DNA of 64,000 nucleotides. Source: Aquilaria yunnanensis (lineage: Eukaryota > Streptophyta > Magnoliopsida > Malvales > Thymelaeaceae). Position numbers and translations under genes: made by a program. Location: positions 55,178,501 through 55,242,500 of the forward strand of contig CM077596.1 in NCBI GenBank assembly GCA_039654915.1. Direction: 5' to 3'. Below, piece by piece: positions 11,819 through 22,925 of this stretch. A model generated the notes under the pieces. It searched no databases. It was not told the DNA's origin and worked only from the letters and a program-made list of their open reading frames with translations. The number at the start of each line of letters is the position of its first letter. The first letter of the stretch is position 1.

Positions 11819-14800
11819 TAGAGGTTGGAGGTGGGCCGGGTTGACCCAGCCCAAACTGGGACCGGACCACTAGTCAACCCTGGCCTGGACCTATCAAACC
11901 CGCCCGGGCCCTCCCCGAAAAAGGCTGTTATGTTATGGGTCAAGTATGGACCTAATAGGAGGAGGAGACGCAAAAAGAACCGCCTCGGACCAACCAAATC
12001 CCGCAAAACCGGCCCGACCAAAACCGGACCACCCCGCTTGACGCCCCAATGGCTCTATGCCAGCAACGTCAACCTACAAATTTTTTTTTAAAAAAGGGTT
12101 AATTACATAGTAGGCCCTCCAACAGCTTTTTGCTTCATTTCAGCCCCCAAATTTTCATTTTTACCCCTCCTAACAACTAAATTTCAATGACCTTTTGGTC
12201 AAACTAATTTTTTCCCTCCCCCTATAAATACCAATGTCATTTTTACTCAATCCTCACATAATCAGTCAATCTCTCTTTTTCATCTACTATATTCTCTAAA
12301 GCATTCTCCTTATTTTCTTAATCACTTCCAAATTTCTTACTAATCTCTCCCTAATATCTTCATAATACCCTCTTGATTTTGCATTAATCACTACTATTAG
12401 TACGTGAGGTATGGCTTCAAAAGGAAAGGGCAAGTCAACAGAGAGTTCATCTTCGCGCAACATCGACCTCCGAGCCTTGTTCCGTTACCAATCTCGGCCT
12501 GCCAATAAAGGCATTTCAATTCAACAGTGTCATGACAATGATGCCAGAATCGATATGACAAATTACGATCTGGGTCTCGACGATCAATTATCCAATTATG
12601 AAGTGGAAGAGTTAGATGCGATAGCGTCCAGGAATCCGTCAACAGAATCGACGCCTACAAGTTATGAATCCGCCGGGAGGAAACTCAAGCACAAGGTAAA
12701 TCCACAAGACTAACTGCTTGGGTTTGTGAGCATTATGAGGTCATACACGAAGGGGAGTCGAGGTACGGGAAATACAAACATTGCGGGAAAAAATTGGTAC
12801 ATAAAAAGAATTCTGGTACTGGAACACTGAAGCGGCATATTGAAAATCAACATGCTAACATCCTCCCTAATACCGGGACTAGTTTTGGAGGACAAACACA
12901 ACTTGTGTCTACAACCGACGCCGGCGGACCAGGTATATTTCATTTAACCAATAATTATGTAGAGAATGTATGGTAAATTGAATGATGCTTACCGAAAAAC
13001 CTTTTTCACAAGCTGAAGATGTCCACCTAAAATCTTAGATAAAATCACAATTAAATCCTGTATTTAGAAAAGTATCTAGGAAAACTGCTAGGAAAGAAAG
13101 CTTTAAACAATTTGAAGCCGAAAAATCAGATTTGCAAGCATATTTTTCTGCTCTTTATCATTATGTGGCATTTACTTCTGATATGTGGATATCATCTATA
13201 GGTCAATCATTCTATTGTGTTACTTCTCATTGAATTGATTCTGATTGGATAATACAAAAATGAATTTTGTCATTTAAGGTTATTTAAACAGATCATACTG
13301 GTTATCAAATATTTAATTGCATCTTAGAAACTTTACGTGATTATTTTTGTACTAATAAAATTTTGTTCATTTCATTTGATAATGCTTCAAATAATGATGT
13401 TGCCGCTCGTCTTTTGAGTCAAAACTTAAAACCACCTCTAAACGGTGCATTTTTTCACGTCAGATGTATATGTCATATTTTGAAAATTTGTGTGCAAAAG
13501 GGTTTAGAAGTTCTCCAAAATGAGATTTTGCCTATTCGAAACTCATTAAAATATTTGATGTCTAGATTTGCTGTTTTTCGTAAATTTAAAAGCTTTTGTA
13601 TTGAAAATCAAAAACCATTTTCTTGGAAACGATTTAAATTGGATTGCCTAACCCGTTGAACTCCAAACATTTGATGTTGCAAGATGCATTACCGTATGCA
13701 AATTTTTTGTCACATTTCATGAATTTAAAAATGGGTTGCGAATTTCTTACGATTGAAATCTGGGAGAAATGTTTCAAAACCGGTGAATTGCTTAAGTTTT
13801 TTTATGAGGCAACTAAATTTTTCTCTGGTGTTTACTACCCAACAAGTCATCAAGTTTTATTTCATTTAGTGAACATCACATATGCTTTACATCAGTTTAA
13901 AGATGATGAGTTGTTAAAACCGACTATCGAAGCCATGCGGGCTAAGTGGCTTCAATATTTCGAAAACATTCAACCTATCTTTTTAGTTGCTTATTTACTT
14001 GACCCGTATGTCAAATTAACAGGCACAACAACACTGCATGAAGGAATTTTTCATACTTATTTAGAAATATCTCATATAAATGTTTTGGCTATGTCTGCTT
14101 CTACTTCCAAGTACTTGCATTCTTTATACAAGTTATATTGTGAGTGACATTCGGATAAGGTAAGATCCGAAGCTCCTCAAACTGAGCCTCTAAGGAGATC
14201 AATCTCCTCAAGATTCAACCCGGCCCTCTAAATGCTCAAACGACCCTGACCGATGACATCGGGATTAGCTGAGGTCGATGATTATCTCAACACATCGTTC
14301 GAGGCAAGCGACCTCGACATCTTGGAGTAGTGGAAACAAAAGAGATCAAGATTTTTGATTTTGTCGATAATCGCACAGGAGATTCTTGCCGTTCCAGTAT
14401 CGACCATCTCATCCGAGACAGCGTTTAATGCCGGAAAACGGGTAATAATAGAAAAACGGTCAAGATTGACAGCCAACGCGGTAGAAGTATGCGTGTGCAA
14501 CCGAGATTGGGGCCTCGCAGCACTCTGGCAGCAAGACCAAAAGAGTTCGGATGATGAGGTAATATCCGATACCGAGACTTGAATTTTTTTTTTCAATCAT
14601 ACATGTAATTTGTATTTGATCTGATTATGCTGTTTAGCATAGATCATAAGTTTTTATTATTTATCATTTTTGGAACGTTTTTGTCATTTCAAAATATAAG
14701 GCTCGTTCCAATTATTTATAAGTGCTGTTTGGTTTTTTAACTTAATAAAACTTACACCGGAGGTGGTGTTTTTTCTTAAAAATATTTATGACTCATATAA

Positions 14801-14922
14801 TTAAATATATATATATTTAAAAAAAAAAATAAAACCTACCTACAACCGGACCAAGCCCAATCCTCAGAACCCAAGACCAGGACTGGACGGTCCTGGGCCG
14901 ATCCTACTCAGTTCCACCTTTA
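11819..14922 (+). mobile_element. hAT DNA transposon, full length but inactive
   Basis: A 3.1-kb element is flanked by a perfect 8-bp target duplication, CTCACACC, at 11811-11818 and 14923-14930; 8 bp is the hAT hallmark. The ends are short imperfect inverted repeats: TAGAGGTTGGAGG at the left, and TAAAGGTGGAACT when the right end is read on the minus strand. Subterminal GGCCC/GGGCC-rich stretches lie just inside both ends (11833-12050 and 14840-14915). The interior carries a broken BED-finger hAT transposase (12411-14583). Confidence 0.9.
12411..14583 (+). pseudogene. hAT transposase (BED finger, RNase-H-like core, C-terminal dimerisation domain), broken
   Basis: The ATG at 12411 opens a 100-aa Ser/Asn-rich leader that reads into a stop at 12713. 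The BED-type finger continues in another frame (about 12700-12960) with a conserved Trp, a Cys and HxxxxH (LKRHIENQH), but the first Cys ligand appears as Tyr (GKYKHC). The core follows in pieces: 13363-13659 (FDNASNND, then CHILKICV), 13644-14147 (the hAT middle domain with the LDPYVKL motif), and 14280-14583, the dimerisation domain with LAVPVSTISSETAF and a closing WGLAALW. At least three frame changes and several in-frame stops (for example around 13030-13260) make it non-functional. Known plant relatives are RICESLEEPER/DAYSLEEPER-like proteins. Confidence 0.9.
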
Positions 14923-15064
14923 CTCACACCCACATATCACAAATCACAAATCACATAAATTCTGGCCCACCATCTCTGTAGTATACGCGCCCACCACCGG
15001 GGTCCTCTGGGATTATAAATTCTGGCGATTAGTTACAGGGAAAAGCCAACAGAAGTGAATCAAC
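14923..15064. other. Short spacer after the hAT element
   Basis: It begins with the right copy of the hAT target duplication (14923-14930). No coding content is recognised. Confidence 0.4.
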
Positions 15065-15560
15065 ATGTTTGTGGACAGGCCCGATGGTGCGTCCCGCCCT
15101 GAGATGTCGGATTTCGCTGATCGTGCTCTTCATTCTGTCCAAATGGTAAGCAACCCGACGATTATGTTGCTAATGATCGATGATTATGATGCTCATGAAA
15201 GTTGTTATTATAGTACTCATGTTATTTAAAAGTGCTGCAGCATGATGGTGATGAAGGCAACAGAAGCCGCCGAGGCACAACCATCTTTTCTCGCCAGCTG
15301 CCGGAGAGCGCCATCAAGAAACAGATAAATGTGAACGGCAAACTTCTGTGGCGCCTTGCTGGGAATCCCCAAGGAACTGCGGGCAACAGATTCAGCATTC
15401 TGATTCAATACAAAAACAGAGCCACTCTGTGACTTGTAGGTGCCGCCTGACCGGGAAGTATAAGAAATGGGTCCTCTCAAAGGGGTGGGTGGACTTGATT
15501 CGTGCAAACGATCTGAAAGCTGGCCACCCACTGACCCGAACCCTCAGTTCCAAAACCTAA
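15065..15560 (+). pseudogene. B3-domain-like gene fragment, two exons, frameshifted
   Basis: A first exon-like piece starts at ATG 15065 and runs to about 15145, where GTAAGC follows in phase. After an acceptor at 15238-15240 the frame continues to a stop at 15429-15432. The C-terminal part lies in another frame (about 15420-15560) and contains KYKKWVLSKGWVDLIRANDL, which resembles the end of a plant B3 DNA-binding domain (general pattern LxKGWxxFVxxNxLKxGD). The N-terminal half has no motif I recognise. One frameshift near 15420 and loss of the usual Asp after LKAG suggest a dead fragment. B3 identity is an inference from the short C-terminal match; it could instead be part of the LINE 5' region. 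Confidence 0.38.
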
Positions 15561-17356
15561 AGGTATTATACCTGGAACCGTTACCTTTGTTCCTTCTTAT
15601 AAGCAATCCTGTGAACCTGAATCGAAAGATCCTCTTTCTCAAACTCAGCTCTCTGGCCCTAATTTGCTTGAACTTTTGCATAATCCATCCCCCTTTGAGA
15701 CCTTCCAAGAACCACCTATGACATATATTATAACCCAACATCCCCCATTGTTCCTTTAGATAATCCAAACCCTGCTTCTACCTCTGAAGCTTTCCCTGAA
15801 GCTAAGAAAAAAAGGGTCAACCTCCAAAGCTTAAGGACTTGAGCCATTCTTCTACTTATCCTCAAGAACTCCACTCTATGATAGGGTCTGGTAACTTCCC
15901 TGTAAAAGTCACCCAGGTGCCATGATTGCTTTTAGCTGGAACTGTCAAGGCCAATGCACCCTTGACAGTTTAAAGCCTTACCAGGCTTCTCAAAGATTCT
16001 AAGCCTCAGCCATGCTTCTTAATGGAGACTGGGAATAAGGAAGTGAAGGTGGATGTGGAAAGAAGGAAGTTAAAATTTCAAAGGGTTTGTTATGTTGATC
16101 CAGAATGTTTGTCAGGTAGACTTGCCTTGTGGTGGATGGACTCTTTGCAAGTGCAAATCATTAGTTAATCAAAAAACTTCATAGACATTAGGATTGTTAC
16201 CGTAGACACTAAAGTTGTAGTTAGAGTTACATGGTTGTATGCATCCCCCAAGTTTGTTAAGAAAAAGGAAAATTGGAATGAGCTCAGATGTTTGGCAAAT
16301 AGTCACAATGCTGATCCATGGTTGTGTATAGGTGATTTCAATGAAGTTATGAGTCAGGAAGTGAAATGGAGGGGCAATAAGAAGGATCCTTAAAAAATTT
16401 TAGCTCTCCAGGCTTTGCTGTAAGACATTAAGTTGATGGATGTTGGTTTTAAAGGTTACCAGTTTACTTAGTCAGTTAAAGAAAGAATAGATAGGGGTTT
16501 GTGTAATGTATCTTGGAGGCTGTTGTTTCCTCAAATGCAAATTTTTCATTTAACAAGAATAGGTTTAGATCATGTGCCTTTGCTGTTAAACATTGAAGCT
16601 TCAGATATTAAAGGAAAAAAAAGATTCAAATTTGAGGCTATGTGGTTAAGGGATCCTCGGTGCAAAAACATTGTTGAAAAGGCCTAGAAAAAGGTGAGTT
16701 TTGAAGAAATAGATAACACTGGTCTTTAGCTATCTACTTGTAGGAAAGATCTGAAGAATTGAAGTAGGTAGAATTTTCTTGATAATCGAAAAGAGCTTGA
16801 CAGTCTATTAGAATAGCTTAAACACTTACAAACTCTTCAGGATGTCAATTTGTTTGAGGAAGAGAAAAGATTAACTAAGCAAATTTAGGGGCTTTGGACT
16901 AGGGAAGAAATAAACTAGCATCAAATAAGACGAATTCAATGGCTTACTAGTGGAGACAAAAACACTGCCTTTTTTCATGCTACCACCATTCACAGACGGT
17001 CTTTTAACAAAATCCTTAAGCTCAGAGATAGCACAGGTCAGTGGATTGATTATGAAGCAACTATTAAGGCAATGTTCAAGCAGTGTTACACTAATTTTTT
17101 CAAGTTGAATGCTCAGTTAACAGTAGAGGTGAGTAATAAAGAAATTAATATGGCTACTTTTCAGCTGGGGGCCCTAAAAGCCCCAGGACCAGATGGATTT
17201 ACAGGCATTTTCTTCCAAACTTTCTGGGAAGATGTAGGGGAAAGTATCTTCAAAGGTGTAAAGGCTTTTTTCATCCATGGTATTCTTTCTCCTTCCTGCA
17301 ATTCTACTCTTATAGTCCTTATTCCTAAAGCTCATATTCCTAAATCAGAATAAAGG
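15561..17356 (+). mobile_element. Truncated L1-type LINE (endonuclease and start of RT)
   Basis: From ATG 15922 the translation gives the start of an APE-type endonuclease (FSWNCQG), then in broken frames CFLMETGNKEV, VTWLYASP and WLCIGDFNEV, all typical of plant L1 ORF2. The RT domain opens with ALKAPGPDGF (about 17170-17200) and continues to LIVLIPKAHIPKSE before a stop at 17351-17353. RT catalytic boxes, RNase H and a poly-A tail are missing, so the 3' half is lost. There are many in-frame stops. The segment 15561-15921 may be the ORF1 tail but has no clear motif. Confidence 0.8.
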
Positions 17357-18289
17357 TCTCTTAAATTTGCTTGCCCTTAGTCCTCCACCGAATCTATTAT
17401 CGAAGCACTACAATTTTAGTCAATATTGTGCCTTTCACTAAAGAGCTGAGCATTCTGCTAGTAAATGTGTAACCCTCGTACTTGCAATTAAGATCTTATT
17501 GATAATGACACAGTCAACCTACCAACAAAGTTGAATATGGTGACTAATCCTTTTCCTACACATGAAGCTGGTACTCAAGTGCATCCTAAGTGTGGCACAT
17601 TCTAATGTTACATTATCTTAGCCAAATTTTGTTAACCAAAAGCATAAAAATTATGTTTAGGTGCTAATTTAATGTTAGTGAGCTCAATTAACATAATTAA
17701 GCTCTCTCACCTTTTGGCTCTAGATATGTGTGTGTAATATATATTAGCGTTTGTTCTAATTTTAATTAATTTTCTTTATTTTGCTTTGTATTTATTTCTT
17801 TTTATCCTTTTATTACTTTTAATCTGTATAATCTCGTTTTCCCCATAATCATTTCGTTCATTTCTTTATTCCACTTAATTTTGATTTTCATGCATATTCA
17901 GGTTTGGAGCTAATTAGTTGTTTTTTAAGTTAATTTTTGAATTATTTTATTTCCTTTTAATTTACTTTATGTTGTTCCATCTTTTTTTATTCCGCCACTA
18001 ACATATTTTAGTTTCTTGTTTTCTTTTAGGTCTTGTGTTGGTTTTTTTAGGTACTAGAAATAACAAACTTGGGAAAATTTTTACCATCAATCTCAAGCAA
18101 CTCTAAGGCAATTCTGATCGTCCTCAACATTGAGTTCTACATCACAAGGTGATCAAATCATCCTTGTCATAGCCACAACACTGGCCACTCAGGTACATGA
18201 CTTGCTTAAAGAATTGGCTAGTGGAAAGTCCACAACATCCCTTTGGTTTAGTGAAAAGTTACTTGCTTAAAGAATTAGCTTGTTACGTG
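17357..18289. other. Unassigned repeat-derived DNA between LINE and copia remnants
   Basis: It is T-rich with no recognisable coding frame. The segment 18100-18290 probably belongs to the copia remnant that follows, but motifs are too decayed to place. Confidence 0.35.
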
Positions 18290-18965
18290 AGGCTCATTAG
18301 AAGACTAATTTGTCTCAAATTTACAAACTAGATGCTACTTATGCTGCAAATGTGTTGAGTCAATTTATGCAATAATCCAAAGATGCTCATTTTGAGGCTA
18401 CTATGCATGTGTTTGGATATTTGAAGAGAGCTCCAGGAAAAGACATCCTCTTTCCAACCATATGAGATCTTAAATTGCAAGCCTTTCTCAATGCGGATTG
18501 GGCAAGTTGTCCACAAACTACAAGGTCTACGGCTAGTTATGTAACCAAGCTTAGTGAAGCGTTAATCTCTTGGAAGTCAGAGAAGCAATAAAAATGTTGA
18601 AATCACCTTCTGAAGCAAAATACTGAGCTAAGTCCAAGGCTACATGTGAGCTCATATGCCTAGAATTCTTTTTCAAGATCTTACCATCACACCATCTCAA
18701 TCGATGATCCTATATTGTGATAATCAAGCTACACTGCATATAGCCAACAACCTTGTGTTTCATGAGCATAGAAACCATATTAAGATTGATTGTCGCTTTG
18801 TGTAGGGATAAAAAAAATACTATTTCACAATGTCACTATAAGACATGTTCCAAGCAAGCTTTCAGTTAGCTGATGTTCTCACAAAGGCACTTGGTAGACA
18901 TCAATTCGTGTTTCTTACAAGCAAGTTGTGCATTAGGAACTTACATTCTCAAACTTGAGGGGGAA
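18290..18965 (+). pseudogene. Ty1/copia polyprotein fragment (end of RT and RNase H)
   Basis: Conceptual translation in shifting frames gives ATMHVFGYLKRAPGKDILF, FLNADWASCPQTTRSTASYV, LYCDNQATLHIANN and QLADVLTKALGRHQF, the standard run of copia RNase H motifs. Several stops and frame changes are present. A purine-rich tract (acttgaggggga) precedes the LTR start at 18966. The upstream gag, integrase and most of RT are absent. Confidence 0.85.
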
Positions 18966-19190
18966 TGTTAAAATGGTTTAGCATGTGCTCTTTATCAGTT
19001 TCTCTTTTCTCCCTTATCATGTGTATGGGATATCTCCTCAAGCTTGTATAAGTCCATAAGAAACTAATAGGAATATCAATTCACTGCTTGTTGTGTACAA
19101 AATCACCCCTATATAAAGATAAAGAGATTTGATCGAGGTAAGCTCCTATTTATGGGTGGATCAAATTAGAGCATTTGTGTGTCTTTAATA
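18966..19190 (+). repeat. 3' LTR of the copia remnant (end uncertain)
   Basis: It begins TGTTAAAATGG directly after the purine tract of the RNase H remnant. No clean CA end or target duplication is visible, so the right limit is approximate. Confidence 0.5.
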
Positions 19191-20184
19191 TATTTTTTTA
19201 ATAAAAGGTCATTTTCATTAACTATAAACCGTAAAGTATCGTTTAATGAAATACAACACTGAGGATAAAGGAATGTCTGGCTTAATTATATGCCTTGCAT
19301 ATTTTTTTTCAATCTTCGTGATACCATAATGTGAAGAAATCTTTCTTGAATATCCAAGAAATATTAGGTATTCAAGCTTATAGGCTGATATAGACAAACT
19401 AAGAGCACAAACAAAAAAATAAACTAACACGCTAGCAAACCAATAAATGGTTGGACTAAATCACCATTCAATAATATAAATTCTATGATGATTTAAAAAT
19501 ATGAAGAAAAAAAAATAACACCATCACCCGATCTATTATTCATAACCACCTCACCACCTATGCCTTTGTTGCTTTCTGTATCCCTCTTGATCAAAATTCT
19601 TATAATAACCACTAATTTTGAAATGGACTATTTGGATCTGTTCGCTGTACAGTGTCGAATGAACCAAGCAATGCTCCAAATCAATGGTGGTGAAGAATTT
19701 TATGGAAAAAGAGGAAGAAAATAGTGGAAAGATATAAAAGATGATGGTAATTAAAGATAATCAGCTGGAATACCAATAATAAATCAACCAGCCATGCTTG
19801 AATTGTAATCCAAACTTCGCCAGAACCACAGAGAATATTGGAGAAGAACAATGGACTTGGAGAGAAGTTTGGGCTAGAGTTTTTTAGTTTCTGTGCTTCA
19901 AATTCATAGCAATTGACGCTTGAGCATCTTGTTTGAAGCCAAAAGTAAGATAATGTTAAGAGAAATGGTAAAAAAAAACCTAGTTTTTTTCTTCTGTTTT
20001 CCGTTAAGGATCCATGATTTTGTCTTTGTAAAAAAAGTTTTATTTGAAAGTTAAATTTCTTATTTTGTCCATCATGGCATGCACTACATGTGACATATCA
20101 TACCTAACTAGGACAATTGATGGAAGTTAAGTGCCACATTGGAATTCTCATGAACATGTAGCATGACATACAAATTAGGACTAA
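19191..20184. other. Intergenic DNA, no gene seen
   Basis: Short open frames only. A 'ggtaaaaaaaaacc' block near 19967 resembles a MULE terminus, but no matching right end was found. Confidence 0.35.
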
Positions 20185-21567
20185 CACTACAGCAAAACTT
20201 TAAAATAACAACTGACAAGAGCTACCATTTTTTTTGTGGCTAATAAAATAGTGGTTAAAATAGTGGCAAAAAAAAAATTCTGGCAGTTTTTGGCAACTGC
20301 CTAGCCACCTTTTGTGGTTGGTCACCAAGATGGTTGCTAAAGTGATAGTATTAGTCCTCGTTTTTTAGGATTGCTTGTTTTAGGTGCCAGATGGTCACCT
20401 AAGAAAAAAAACAGACAGTAATTTAATTTTAAGTTATTTAAGTTAAAGCGAAAATTTTGGAACTATGAGGACTAATGTTGACAGGCACTATAGAGATTCA
20501 GGCAAATATGTAACACGGGAATAGCTTAGGGGACCAAAACTATATATTAGCATTATTAGTTGTATAAAAACATAACTCTTCTTATTTCTTCCTCCCGTCT
20601 CACATACGTCTGCAGCAGAGACACCCATTTCTCACCCTCTTACGTCTTTCCTCAACATCTGACACCGCTGCCACCTTTAAGTGATTTCTAGCCGCCAAGA
20701 GCCATTTATATGGCTCAATTCGGTTTTCTCTTCTCTTTAACTTTTCCTAAAGCATTATCTTCAATTTTTGTGTAGATTTTACTGAATATTGAGTTAAATT
20801 TTAATACTCTAACTATTTCTCTTGCCTTTTTGGGTTGCATGTTGGTTTTTTTGTGTATGGTCCTTTAGGAAAAGTAGTTCACAAGATTGAGAAGAGTTGA
20901 TGTGCTCCCTTGGCAGCAGCGGATCCATCGGTTATGGCTTCTCTGAAACAATTTCTGGCCGCTGTGGGAGTGGATGATTACATGGTTTGACTTAGATTCT
21001 TTTTTTCTTTAACTCTTTTTAAAGAACTATATTTGAATTCCTTTTAAATTTCTATACAGATTGAGTTAAAGTTCAATCATCTAATTATTTATTTTTATGG
21101 TTTTTGGTTTTAGATTAGTTTTTTAGGTAGGACGATGTTGTTCCTTGGGTTGATTGGTGTTGACGGCCTCCATCAATGGTGAAGCCGCCCCGCCAGTGGG
21201 GCACTACGGGCAAAACATCAGAACACCTGAATATTGGAAATGTACTCTAACTACTCAGAACAAATTTCAATAAATTTGAATTAATGTATAAATTTAAATT
21301 GAATTAATGAACAAATTTAAATTTTGAACTTGAATTTAAATTTTGTCTCAAAAAATATATATTTTTTTAATTTTAATTTGGCTAGTAACCATCTAGGCGA
21401 CTATTTACTTGTAAAAGTAAATTTCGGTCACCAAATAGTAGTCAACACTTGGTGATCAGGTTTCTAGCCATTGTTTGGCCACCATCCTTTTTGATCGTGT
21501 AAAAGTTAATTTTGCCATCATTTGGCCATCGAAAAACCAGTTACTTCAAATGAATTCTATTGTAGTG
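20185..21567. mobile_element. Non-autonomous CACTA (En/Spm) transposon
   Basis: A 1.38-kb element starts CACTACAGCAAAAC and ends CTATTGTAGTG, inverted CACTACA/TGTAGTG ends typical of plant CACTA elements. It is flanked by the 3-bp duplication TAA (20182-20184 and 21568-21570). Subterminal repeats such as 'tagccacc', 'ggttggtcacc' and 'tggccacc' lie within 350 bp of both ends. No transposase is encoded. The interior (about 20590-21200) has a non-repetitive stretch with CT-rich leader-like sequence and a possible small exon near 20935-20984 before GT, which could be captured host DNA. Confidence 0.88.
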
Positions 21568-21570
21568 TAA

Positions 21571-22772
21571 TATGTCAAACATTAGGAAAGTTATAAGACT
21601 TTAATAGAAAATTAGTAAGTTTTAGGAATGAATTAGAAAAGTTGGAAAAGTTTTAGGATTGAATGTGATCTTTCACCAAATATCATCCTATTTGCACGAA
21701 TTGTTCAAGCAAATCTATATGTACATACATTACATACATATGTGTGTGTTGGGTGTATGTGTTTGAAAGTGCGAGAGAGTAATTAGGTGGTGACAACTGT
21801 CCTTACAGTGACGGTTTAATGTCTGATTTAGTTCTTAAAGTTTTTTATTTGTGTCATTTGGATAGGTGAGTCAAGTTACAATGTTGACATTTATCTACTT
21901 TTTTGTGACATTATTATAGTCCGACTGTTGCTTTGAGTTGTTCAGATACGTTAAGTTTGAGAAGTACCGTTCATGTCCCTGTAACAAAAAGTTGTATTTA
22001 TGCTTTTGGTAATCTATTTTTCTTTGTTTTACAGGTTGTTACTGTTTTATGGAGTATAACAAAATTCGTCAGAAATGTTGATTGCATATTGTCATAGATG
22101 TTTTATGGGTATGCTTTGGGAAAAGGCTACGACAATAAGATATATAAGCTTTGTTTATTGTGTTGAAGGCAATTATAGCAAGGAAATGTTGGTACATGCA
22201 TGATTGTACGTACAAATTATCCCATATTTTTTTATTCACATCCATTTATTTAGCTGCTATAGGAATCAAAACATTATTCTCCCCTTATTTCAAGGGCAGT
22301 GGAAATGCTGCGGGCCTTCTTCCACTAGTTAACATTAAAGTGGGTGATTTGTGTTGATTTGAAAATAGAAGTGGTTTATTCCGCTCAAAGAAATAAATCG
22401 TGGCCGATGGGGGCTACCCCGAAAACTGATGGCCGTTTCGTTCAATTTTCGCCTTTGGAAATGAAAAAGATCTTACTGTGTTCACGACCTTTCCCCGCAA
22501 AAATAATCGAATCAAATCCATCTCAAAAAAATTTTCGATCATCTCCGACCAACTAATGCTCATTATCAGTTTCCTTATCCAACAAATCTCCAGTTAGCTT
22601 GTCTTGTAGCATTAATTCCTGTTTGCTCTCTTAGATCTAGAGCTATCACCAATCTTCAAACATAGATTCAGTTCCATTTATTTATACATTTCTCTCTCAT
22701 TTTCTCTCTGTCTTTCTTTCTTTCGAACTGAGCTAGAAATTTGGAAACTTTACCTGCAATTGAGTTCGTCAG
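21571..22772 (+). promoter_or_regulatory. Upstream and leader region of the CCCH gene
   Basis: No other gene is visible. From about 22685 the sequence is CT-rich (tctctc and ctttcttt runs), as in many plant 5' leaders, and TATA-like 'tttatttatac' lies at about 22677-22687. The transcription start was not determined. Confidence 0.35.
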
Positions 22773-22842
22773 GTGCTGAAACAGAACACCCAGTTTCTCA
22801 AATCACTGGTTTTGGTTTTCTCTCTTCGAATTCTCTTGATTC

Positions 22843-22869
22843 ATGTTCTCTTCACTGAAATTCGATTAG
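22843..22869 (+). promoter_or_regulatory. Short upstream ORF in the CCCH leader
   Basis: ATG at 22843 opens an 8-codon frame ending at TAG 22867-22869, 56 nt before the main ATG at 22926 and in a different frame. If the transcript starts upstream it could lower translation of the main ORF. No in-frame ATG precedes 22926: the longer open frame upstream begins at a GTG. Confidence 0.55.
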
Positions 22870-22925
22870 GGTTTTCGGTTTTAGCCACCTCGAGCTCGAA
22901 AGATCTCTTCTTTCGAGAAAAGGAA

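Noticed and set aside
19967..21690. MULE-like element enclosing the CACTA element ('ggtaaaaaaaaacc' at 19967)
   Set aside because: No convincing inverted partner or target duplication on the right side.
22773..22925. N-terminal hydrophobic extension of the CCCH protein
   Set aside because: The upstream open frame begins with GTG, not ATG, and no in-frame ATG precedes 22926.
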